From contig VBGE01000153.1 of the NCBI GenBank assembly GCA_005880345.1, positions 1 to 8,031 on the forward strand: a stretch of 8,031 nucleotides of DNA, read 5' to 3'. Both the position numbers and the translations under genes were made by a program. Source of the stretch: Chloroflexota bacterium. GTDB lineage: Bacteria > Chloroflexota > Dormibacteria > Dormibacterales > Dormibacteraceae. Positions 1 through 5,505 of the stretch are shown here, piece by piece (position 1 is the first letter of the stretch; every line of letters begins with the position of its first letter). Below the pieces are notes generated by a model. That model ran no database searches. It saw nothing but the letters and a program-made list of their open reading frames with translations, and was not told the origin of the DNA.

Positions 1-420
1 TCGAAGGGCGGGTACGTGTACTACGCCGACCGCAAGAGCGCCAACACCCAGTACCTGGGCACAGATCATGTGCTGCGGCTCGCGAGCCCGGACCTGGTGG
101 CGGCCGGTGTGCAGGATGGCGACCTCCTGGCTGCGACTGAAGGCGGGGGGTCGCTGATCGCGGTCCGCTGCGCCGCGACCTGCCGCGTGATCACGGTCAT
201 CGGCAGCCCCGGCGCGGCGCACGGGGAGGGGCACATCGTCTTCACGCTGACGCAGCAGCCTTCTCCGACGCCTTCCGCGACGCTGGCCCCGAGCGCGACT
301 CCCGCAGCTTCGAGCTCGGCCGTCGGGGCGGCGGCCCCGATGATCGCCGTCGCGGCGGCGGTGCTGGCCGCCCTGGTGGGCGCTTTTGTCGCCGTGACCG
401 CGAGCCGTCGGCGCCGCTGA
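1..420 (+). CDS. C-terminally membrane-anchored surface protein, 3' part only
   Basis: The reading frame is already open at base 1 and codes for 139 residues before TGA at 418-420, so the gene very probably begins upstream; the GTG at 16 is only the first start-like codon inside the window. From the window edge, residues 1 to about 84 form a compact, beta-rich looking segment with two close cysteines (VRCAATCRV, C57 and C61) that could form a disulfide outside the cell. Then comes a low-complexity Pro/Ser/Thr/Ala linker (about 85-113), one hydrophobic helix (about 114-132) and a terminal RRRR stop-transfer patch. This layout is that of an extracytoplasmic domain tethered by a C-terminal membrane anchor. 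The visible part might be the last blade of a beta-propeller, but I do not recognise the family. Its stop codon touches the reading frame of the downstream permease, which suggests one transcript. Confidence 0.7.
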   Translation, partial: SKGGYVYYADRKSANTQYLGTDHVLRLASPDLVAAGVQDGDLLAATEGGGSLIAVRCAATCRVITVIGSPGAAHGEGHIVFTLTQQPSPTPSATLAPSATPAASSSAVGAAAPMIAVAAAVLAALVGAFVAVTASRRRR

Positions 421-485
421 GCCGGGACCGGGCCCTCCTCCTTTCGGCCCGCGGGCTCCGTGCCTTCGGCTTTGGCTTCTCCGCG

Positions 486-1589
486 GTGCTCATCGGTTTG
501 CACCTCGAGCACGCCGGGCTGTCGGCGCCGCTCATCGGGCTGACGCTTGGCGTCGGTCTCGCCGCCGCCTCGCTCACCGGCCTCGCCGCGGTCGCGCTCG
601 CGGCACGCATCGGCCGCCGGGCAGCGCTCTGCGTGGTCGGCCTCTTGATGGCGGTGACCGGCCTGGACCTCGCTGTGGCGACCGAGCCTGCGCTGCTGGT
701 TCTGGCCGGCGTGACCGGGATGCTCGGCGCGGCCAGCGTCGACCTGGGACCGTTTGCGCCGCTCGAGCAGCCGGCCCTGGCCGAGGTCGTGACTCCCGAG
801 CGCCGCAACCTCGCCTTCGCCCGATACTCGCTCAGCGGTGGGCTTTTCAATGCGGCCGGCGGCCTGGCCGCTGCGTTCGCAAGCGCGACCGCCGCCCGGC
901 CCTACTTCCTTCTTTATGCGGCGATCGGGATCGTCACAGCCGTGCTGCCTCTGGTCATGACCCGGCGGATCGAGGCCGGTGTGCGCGGTCCTGCATTCGA
1001 CGTGCTGCGCCGGTCGCAGGCCATGCGTGTGTTGGCCGCGCTGTCCGCTCTCTTCGCCCTCGACTCGTTTGCCGGCGGGTTCGTCGCCAACGCCGTCATC
1101 AGCTACTGGATCCACGTGCGCTTCGGAGTGGGACCGCAAGTGCTCGGACCTGTGTTCGCGGTCGTGGCGCTGCTGCAGGCGGTCTCGTATGAGATCTCCG
1201 GCCGGGTCTCGAGCCGGATCGGCCTGATCAACACGATGGTGTTCACCCACCTGCCGAGCAACGTCCTCCTCCTGCTGGTCGCGCTCAGCCCCAACCTGAC
1301 ATGGGCGATCGGGCTCTTGTGGTTGCGGTTCCTCCTCTCCCAGATGGACGTGCCGGCCAGGCAGGCGTACGTGGTCTCGATCCTCCCGCCCGCGGACCGC
1401 GCCGCCGCGGTAGCCCTGACCGGTGCGGTACGCGGTGTAGCCCAGTCCTTTGGCCCGCCCCTGGCGGGCCTGGCCATCGCCGCGGGCGCGTTTGGCCTTC
1501 CCTTTTATGCCGGGGGCGGCCTGAAGATCGTGTACGACCTTGCGCTGTTTCGAATGTTTCGCAGCCGCCGCGCTGAGCACGAGACCTAA
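486..1589 (+). CDS. Major facilitator superfamily (MFS) transporter
   Basis: This is a polytopic inner-membrane permease with alternating hydrophobic helices throughout. After the second helix it has an MFS motif-A-like loop (LAARIGRRAAL, in place of the common GxLADRxGRR). In the C-terminal half it has the stretch SQMDVPARQAYV followed by PPADRAAAVALTGAVRG, which I associate with a widespread group of uncharacterised MFS exporters; the substrate cannot be predicted. The GTG at 486 is the first canonical start in the frame, but it falls inside the first transmembrane helix. The frame stays open upstream with convincing MFS N-terminal sequence (RALLLSARGLRAFGFGFSA) back to a CTG at 417 that overlaps the previous gene's stop as CTGA. 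Starting there gives about 390 residues, the normal MFS length, against 367 from the GTG. No good ribosome binding site is seen before either. It ends at TAA 1587-1589, only a few bases before the next gene. Confidence 0.85.
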   Translation: MLIGLHLEHAGLSAPLIGLTLGVGLAAASLTGLAAVALAARIGRRAALCVVGLLMAVTGLDLAVATEPALLVLAGVTGMLGAASVDLGPFAPLEQPALAEVVTPERRNLAFARYSLSGGLFNAAGGLAAAFASATAARPYFLLYAAIGIVTAVLPLVMTRRIEAGVRGPAFDVLRRSQAMRVLAALSALFALDSFAGGFVANAVISYWIHVRFGVGPQVLGPVFAVVALLQAVSYEISGRVSSRIGLINTMVFTHLPSNVLLLLVALSPNLTWAIGLLWLRFLLSQMDVPARQAYVVSILPPADRAAAVALTGAVRGVAQSFGPPLAGLAIAAGAFGLPFYAGGGLKIVYDLALFRMFRSRRAEHET

Positions 1590-1600
1590 ATTGCTGTGTG

Positions 1601-2119
1601 ATGGCTGACGACCTCGCGCAGCTCGACCTGGACGAGATCGAGCGCCGCGTGAACGGGCTGCGCGAGCGGATGCGTCCGCTCGAGCAGGACCTTGCGGACC
1701 TGCGGGGCCAGCGCGACCAGCTGCTGACCGAGCTGAGGCGGCGCCGCCGGCTCGTGGAGCGGACATCACGCGCCGACCTGAAGGGCGCGATGCGCGAAGG
1801 TAAGTACCCCACCGTCGCCGAGCTCGTCGCCGGCACCGACTCGGGGGCGCTCGACACTTTCGTCTTCAACCTGAAGACCGGCGGCGAGGTGCGCCTGGGC
1901 TTTCCAGGCTCGCGGACGCAGAGCCTCAGCTTCACCGACGGGGTCCGCCTTGTCAACGCCGCGGACCTGGCGCAGGCGGCTGAGCTTTACGCCGCGGGCT
2001 GGGAGCTGGGCAGCCCCGGACGGCCGGGGGTACGAGTTCATTTTCCAGGCACCCGGCAGGAGAGGCTCGTGCCGGCGGACGAGGTGTATGCTCGCCCCGG
2101 CGAGCGGGCAGAGGGGTGA
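1601..2119 (+). CDS. Hypothetical protein: N-terminal coiled coil plus duplicated C-terminal module
   Basis: I do not recognise this family. The start is either the ATG at 1601 or the adjoining GTG at 1598; neither has an evident Shine-Dalgarno sequence, and the spacing of about 10 bases from the permease stop suggests co-transcription. The 172-residue product has no signal peptide or membrane helix and should be cytoplasmic. Residues about 8-55 are a highly charged heptad-like helix (leucines spaced through ERRVNGLRERMRPLEQDLAD and beyond), typical of a coiled coil that dimerises. Residues about 58-80 are a short helical link. The C-terminal part holds two related modules about 47 residues apart (about 95-115 and 142-162, numbering from the ATG) sharing the pattern VRxxFPG(S/T)Rxxx L xxx D x V. 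These look like paired small beta-hairpin units. Role unknown. Confidence 0.7.
   Translation: MADDLAQLDLDEIERRVNGLRERMRPLEQDLADLRGQRDQLLTELRRRRRLVERTSRADLKGAMREGKYPTVAELVAGTDSGALDTFVFNLKTGGEVRLGFPGSRTQSLSFTDGVRLVNAADLAQAAELYAAGWELGSPGRPGVRVHFPGTRQERLVPADEVYARPGERAEG
1886..2086 (+). repeat. Internal protein duplication (VRxxFPG[ST]R modules)
   Basis: Two copies of a roughly 21-residue module lie within the hypothetical coiled-coil protein: one encoded near 1883-1945 (core VRLGFPGSR) and one at 2024-2086 (core VRVHFPGTR). By eye, 9 of 21 aligned positions are identical (V, R, F, P, G, R, L, D, V). The resemblance is in protein sequence; the DNA copies have diverged, so this is an old duplication rather than a recent repeat. 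Confidence 0.5.
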
Positions 2120-2161
2120 GGTCGTTGAGCACTAGCAGATGCGAAACGATCGCCCGAAGCC

Positions 2162-3622
2162 ATGATCGCTGTCGAGCAGCGCGAGCTGCAGGCGGCGCCC
2201 CTCGAAGCACGTCCCCTTAAGCCGCGGCTGGTGGCGCGTCCGCGCAGGCGGACGCCCTGGCATCTCCAGGTGTCGGCCGGGATCCTGGTCGTCGCGGTGG
2301 TCTGCTCGCTGGGCGGCGGCGGGCTCCTCGATTCCGCGAGCAGCTACGTCCTGCAGGCGCAGGCTCAATCTCTCCACGCGCGATGGGCATACATGCGCCA
2401 CAACGGGATCCCCGACGCCGACTTCGCCGCCCTGGAACGGCAGTGGGCGCAGACGCAAGCGACCGTCGTGGTCGGGGCCGGCGGAGTGTTCTGGCTGCCC
2501 GGTGGCGCCGACACCATCGCCAGGTGGCAGGCCCAGACGGATGCCATCTGGTCGCGCGGCCTGAGCCGGTTCCGCAGCGAGGCGGTGGTCGCGGAGCAGT
2601 CTCTCCACCGCGCGCTGGCACCGGAGACCGAGATCCAGCGAAAGCTTCGCCTGGAGGCTTTGGCGCAGGCCGTCACGCCGCTCGACTTCGCGACTCTGCG
2701 CGATGACTGGTCGATGGAGGCCAGGCTCGTCCCCATCGACAGGCACATCGCCGGCGTCGCATCGGGTGTCATCGGACAGACTCAGCAGGCCGGGCGCCTG
2801 GGCATCCGCAGTGATCCCGCCGCTGACCTGCTGGCTCGCGCCAACGACTACAGCCTTCTCGGGCCGCGGCAGAGGATGGCGCACGCCGAGTTCCTGACCC
2901 GCAACCTGCTCGCGCTGCAGTCGAACCTGCAGGGCAGGCTGGATGCGGCGAGCGCAACACAGCAGGTCTTCCAGGCGACGAGCGATGAGGTGTCGGCGGC
3001 GGAGCTTTACGGGATCGACGTCTCAAGCTACAGGAACCGCATGGCGAACGACCGGGTCCTGTATGCGAACGCTCTGACCGCCAAGGAGTTCAACTCGATC
3101 AGCGACGACCTCAAGCAGGCCTCGGCCGCGGCCGACCACGCCATCTACGTGGTCATGAGCCAGACCCACGTCATCTCGGGCGTCACTTTCTATTACCAGG
3201 ACCATCCGCTGAGCTGCGAGGAGGCGGCGACGTCGATGGCCTTGACCCACCAGGGGGTCTTCGTCAGCCAGGACCAGATCCTCGCCGAGATAGGCGCCGA
3301 CCGCCGCCCGATGTACGTCGACGGGCAGGGCCGGGTGCGGTGGGGCAACCCTTACGAGACCTTTGTCGGCAACGTCAACGGGAGCGAGAGCAACTACACA
3401 GGCTTCGGCACCTACTACCCGCCGCTGGTGCGGCTGGCGAAGGCGCACGGGGCCAGCGTGATCGCGTACGGCTCGATGTCGGCCGCCACGGTGTATGCCC
3501 GCGTCATCGCGGGGCATCCGGTGGTCGCGTTCGCGACGTGGGACTGGCAGTGGCATCCGCGGCGCGACTACCTGAGCTTCGACGGGCAGTGGATCCCGTG
3601 GAAAGCGATCGTCTTCGCCTAG
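2162..3622 (+). CDS. Membrane-anchored helical protein with truncated C39-like peptidase domain
   Basis: The 486-residue product starts with a basic cytoplasmic tail (about 1-33, rich in Arg/Pro), then a single membrane helix (about 36-58), so the rest lies outside the membrane. Residues about 60-335 are almost entirely alpha-helical, with many Gln/Ala/Arg, like a stalk or helical bundle. From about residue 340 there is a peptidase C39-like (Peptidase_C39_2, papain-fold) domain: SGVTFYYQDHPLSCEEAATS carries the catalytic-type Cys (C352). It is followed by the family's GNPYETFVGNVNGS, GFGTYYPP and GHPVVAFATWDW segments and the FDGQWIPW turn. In complete relatives this turn is followed by EHAVxxxGYD...VxVNDP, which supplies the catalytic His and Asn/Asp. 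Here the protein ends at KAIVFA-stop, so those elements are absent. Reading the other forward frames past 3600 does not recover them. It may be a decayed enzyme or a binding-only relative. The ATG start has only a weak upstream purine run (CGAAG), 42 bases after the previous gene. Confidence 0.8.
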   Translation: MIAVEQRELQAAPLEARPLKPRLVARPRRRTPWHLQVSAGILVVAVVCSLGGGGLLDSASSYVLQAQAQSLHARWAYMRHNGIPDADFAALERQWAQTQATVVVGAGGVFWLPGGADTIARWQAQTDAIWSRGLSRFRSEAVVAEQSLHRALAPETEIQRKLRLEALAQAVTPLDFATLRDDWSMEARLVPIDRHIAGVASGVIGQTQQAGRLGIRSDPAADLLARANDYSLLGPRQRMAHAEFLTRNLLALQSNLQGRLDAASATQQVFQATSDEVSAAELYGIDVSSYRNRMANDRVLYANALTAKEFNSISDDLKQASAAADHAIYVVMSQTHVISGVTFYYQDHPLSCEEAATSMALTHQGVFVSQDQILAEIGADRRPMYVDGQGRVRWGNPYETFVGNVNGSESNYTGFGTYYPPLVRLAKAHGASVIAYGSMSAATVYARVIAGHPVVAFATWDWQWHPRRDYLSFDGQWIPWKAIVFA

Positions 3623-3638
3623 AAAGCGCCTCGACCTT

Positions 3639-3700
3639 CGGATAGTCCGGACTAACCCGCTCTATCTGTGGGCCAAACCTCGGATAGTCCGGACTATCCG
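3639..3700. repeat. Two copies of a CGGATAGTCCGGACTA dyad between convergent genes
   Basis: An identical 16-base sequence occurs at 3639-3654 and 3681-3696. The first copy is a 12-base perfect palindrome (TAGTCCGGACTA, 3643-3654) with imperfect flanks. The second extends to a perfect 20-base palindrome (CGGATAGTCCGGACTATCCG, 3681-3700). Copy 1 begins 17 bases after the plus-strand stop codon and copy 2 lies 13 bases beyond the minus-strand stop codon, so each of the two convergent genes has one immediately downstream. I found no other copy in the window. Confidence 0.85.
3681..3700. terminator. Possible bidirectional terminator hairpin
   Basis: The 20-base perfect palindrome can fold in RNA from either strand as an 8-base-pair stem with a CCGG tetraloop. 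Its position between two convergent genes fits a terminator that works in both directions. There is no true T-tract: the minus-strand transcript continues AGGTTTGG and the plus-strand continues GGAAGTGG. If it terminates, it does so as a U-poor hairpin. An operator or a mobile palindromic repeat is the alternative. Confidence 0.4.
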
Positions 3701-3712
3701 GGAAGTGGGGGG

Positions 3713-4489
3713 CTAGCTTGCCGAGCTCGCGAAGGGCGCCAGGACCACGAACACACGGCCCGAGTTGAGGTCCGGGTAAGCCCCGTCCAGGTCGTCGATC
3801 GCGTGCATCAGCTGGTCGTACGAGATGTGGTAGCCGTGCCCGCGCGTCAATCCCGGGTCATTGAGGACGTAGGTGTCCTTGTCGTCATACCCCGCCACGA
3901 CCAGGTAGTGGGACACCGAATAGCCTGCCTGCTCGTAGTGGCTGCTGTAGCCGGGATAGTTCGGGTTGCCCAGCCCGTGCGTGCGGACGCCGACGATGAG
4001 AGGCCGGCCGAGCGAGAGCTGCTGCTTCATGTTCAGTCGAGTGGCGGGCAGGACCTTGTAAGCCCATCCCATGTACTTCTGGGCCACCTCGCCGACCTGC
4101 TGCGTGGTCAGGTCCTGCGCGGGCTTCCACGTGGTGATCTGGTTGATCGCCGCATCGGCCGTGTGGGCGTCGATGAGCCCGCCGGAGTGGTCGCCATGCA
4201 GGTATCGGTCCACCATCACCAGGCTCGCCTCTTCGCACGTGTGCTGCCTGGCCGCCCAGTTGCCCAGCGGGGCCTGCGGCGTGAACGGCACCGGGAGGAT
4301 GACCGCCGCCGGCAGGTTGACCGGGGGCTGGACGCTCGGCGTCGCGCTGGTGGCGTCGATCGGCACCAGGTCCGGTGTGACGTAGGACGTCTGCGCGCTG
4401 CCGCCGTCGAACGCGAAGTAGATGCCCGCGCCGATGCCAAGGGCCGCGACGAGGCCCAGGCCGAAGAACCACTTGAGGGCGCCAAGCAT
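3713..4489 (-). CDS. Membrane-anchored C39-like cysteine peptidase family protein (paralog 1)
   Basis: The 258-residue product has a short N-terminus with a hydrophobic signal-anchor (about 7-27). A Pro/Thr-rich spacer (about 36-62) follows, then one Peptidase_C39_2-type papain-fold domain to the end. Candidate active-site residues are all present: Cys85 in HTCEEAS, His194 in VSHYLVVAGYD and Asn210-Asp211 in VLNDPG, with the helper Gln72 in the preceding PFTPQAP segment as a possible oxyanion residue. These fit an extracytoplasmic cysteine protease or related hydrolase; the substrate is unknown. There is no ABC transporter or double-glycine leader nearby, so it is not a bacteriocin-exporter C39 domain. 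The start codon is the only one that keeps the membrane helix; no Shine-Dalgarno sequence is visible. It is divergent from a close paralog at 4649 and convergent with the truncated C39 gene. Confidence 0.85.
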   Translation of the reverse strand: MLGALKWFFGLGLVAALGIGAGIYFAFDGGSAQTSYVTPDLVPIDATSATPSVQPPVNLPAAVILPVPFTPQAPLGNWAARQHTCEEASLVMVDRYLHGDHSGGLIDAHTADAAINQITTWKPAQDLTTQQVGEVAQKYMGWAYKVLPATRLNMKQQLSLGRPLIVGVRTHGLGNPNYPGYSSHYEQAGYSVSHYLVVAGYDDKDTYVLNDPGLTRGHGYHISYDQLMHAIDDLDGAYPDLNSGRVFVVLAPFASSAS

Positions 4490-4543
4490 CGTTAGCTAGA
4501 ACTCAGACCGCCGGGGAAAAGTTGCGCGCATCGCGACGGCTGG

Positions 4544-4571
4544 AGTATAGGGCCCGCTTTACATCTCTAAA
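4544..4571 (-). promoter_or_regulatory. Candidate sigma70-type promoter for the minus-strand C39 gene
   Basis: On the minus strand the region reads TTTAGA (4571-4566), a 16-base spacer, then TATACT (4549-4544). TATACT differs from the TATAAT consensus at one position and TTTAGA matches TTGACA at four of six. Transcription would start around 4537 and give a leader of about 48 bases before the ATG at 4489. The elements are short and the host's sigma preferences are unknown. Confidence 0.3.
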
Positions 4572-4631
4572 CCCTGATCCCGGGTAGCAGGTGTTTTGCC
4601 GGCGTTTCCTCTAATGACTTACGGTCGAAGC

Positions 4632-4640
4632 GGAGGAGGG
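4632..4640 (+). promoter_or_regulatory. Strong Shine-Dalgarno site of the plus-strand C39 gene
   Basis: GGAGGAGGG lies 8 bases before the ATG at 4649, a strong anti-16S match that fixes this start. It is the only clear Shine-Dalgarno sequence in the window, so this gene may be translated more strongly than its neighbours. Confidence 0.75.
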
Positions 4641-4648
4641 ATCGGGCG

Positions 4649-5491
4649 ATGGACGTCCAGCTGAGCCACGGGGGCGGTCTCCGTCCTCTAAATCTAAACC
4701 TGCGTTGGGGCGGGATCGCGCTGGCGGTGACCGCTGCGCTCCTCCTGGGTGGGGTCACGGGCGCCATCGGGAGGCACTACCTGAACGCCGGCGAGGTCAA
4801 GCCGCTCCCGGGCATCACGAAGATCGTGGCGCAGCCAATCCCGACGGTGGGTCCCGGCACCGACCCGACGCCCGTCGCCCTGCCCGACCACGTCCTGCTC
4901 CAGGTTCCGTTCACGACCCAGGCGCCGCTCAACAACTGGGACCGGCACCAGGAGAGCTGCGAAGCCGCCAACCTGACGATGCTCTACCTGTACTGGAACC
5001 ACAACGGCTCGGTCGTCATCGACCCGCATGCCGCCGACAGCTGGATCGGGACCATCGACGCGTGGAAGCCCGCGCCAGACCTCAACGACACGCAGGTTGG
5101 TGAGCTCGCCAAGCAGCACTGGGGATACAGCTACCGGCTGGTGCCCAATGACCCCAAGGTCATCGCCCAGCAGCTGGCGGCCGGGCGTCCGCTGCTGGCT
5201 GAGGTCCGCACGCATGGCCTGGGCAACAGCCACTATCCCGGCTACGCCAGCCATTACGAGCAGAACGGCTGGTCGGTGCCGCACTTCGTCACGATCATCG
5301 GCTACGACGCTACGGGCGTCTGGCTCAACGACCCGGGCATCTCGTGGGGGCGTGGCTACCACATCACATACGCGCAGCTGACGCACGCGATCGACGACCT
5401 GGACCAGCACCACCCGTCTTTGAGCCAGGGCCAGGTTTTGCTGCTGGTCGCGCCGGAGGCGACCACCAGGGTTCGGGCAGGTGCCATCTAA
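4649..5491 (+). CDS. Membrane-anchored C39-like cysteine peptidase family protein (paralog 2)
   Basis: The 280-residue product has about 20 cytoplasmic residues, one membrane helix (about 21-40), a Pro-rich spacer (about 50-80) and a Peptidase_C39_2-type domain to the end. Candidate catalytic residues are Cys104 in QESCEAAN, His212 in VPHFVTIIGYD and Asn227-Asp228 in WLNDPG, with Gln91 in PFTTQAP as a possible oxyanion residue. It is a clear paralog of the divergent minus-strand gene. They share VPFTxQAPLxNW, VRTHGLGN, YPGYxSHYEQ, GYHIxYxQL and HAIDDLD, and roughly half of the domain residues are identical by eye; the anchors and spacers differ. The active site should face outside the membrane. 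The substrate is unknown; a role in processing or binding surface proteins or wall material is inference from context. A flippase gene begins 14 bases after its stop, so the two are probably co-transcribed. Confidence 0.87.
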   Translation: MDVQLSHGGGLRPLNLNLRWGGIALAVTAALLLGGVTGAIGRHYLNAGEVKPLPGITKIVAQPIPTVGPGTDPTPVALPDHVLLQVPFTTQAPLNNWDRHQESCEAANLTMLYLYWNHNGSVVIDPHAADSWIGTIDAWKPAPDLNDTQVGELAKQHWGYSYRLVPNDPKVIAQQLAAGRPLLAEVRTHGLGNSHYPGYASHYEQNGWSVPHFVTIIGYDATGVWLNDPGISWGRGYHITYAQLTHAIDDLDQHHPSLSQGQVLLLVAPEATTRVRAGAI

Positions 5492-5505
5492 CTAGACTTC
5501 GCCGC

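Larger units (their letters stand above)
4490..4648. other. Divergent intergenic region between two C39 paralogs
   Basis: This 159-base region is the longest non-coding stretch in the window and must hold the start signals of both divergent C39-like genes. It is richer in A/T than its surroundings, especially at 4556-4580 and 4592-4620. For the minus gene a reasonable promoter is visible (listed separately). For the plus gene a TCTAAT element at 4610-4615 resembles a -10 box, but no matching -35 box stands 16-18 bases before it. I see no obvious operator palindrome, riboswitch or small RNA. Confidence 0.5.

Noticed and set aside
66..1769. 567-residue open frame on the minus strand spanning the permease gene
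   Set aside because: It is low-complexity Arg/Gly/Glu/Ala sequence with no helices or motifs and lies antisense to a convincing MFS gene; high GC creates such long frames.
1963..1980. 18-base exact match GGACCTGGCGCAGGCGGC also at 7722-7739
   Set aside because: Both copies are in coding sequence and encode DLAQAA in the same frame with the host's preferred codons; coincidence of codon bias is enough.
2125..2153. TTGAGC as a possible -35 box before the 2162 gene
   Set aside because: No -10-like sequence stands 16-18 bases downstream; the gene may be read from the upstream transcript.
3601..3628. Short direct repeat GAAAGCG flanking the stop of the truncated C39 gene, considered as a deletion scar
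   Set aside because: Seven bases in 28 is easily chance, and nothing else marks a deletion junction.
3668..4495. 275-residue plus-strand frame opposite the minus-strand C39 gene
   Set aside because: Its product is Arg/Val/Asp-rich with no family likeness, while the opposite strand codes for a protein with complete C39 motifs and a paralog next door.
5344..5505. N-terminal extension of the flippase from GTG 5344
   Set aside because: It would overlap the C-terminal part of the C39 paralog gene by about 148 bases and encode Pro/Arg-rich sequence; GTG 5506 fits the family start.
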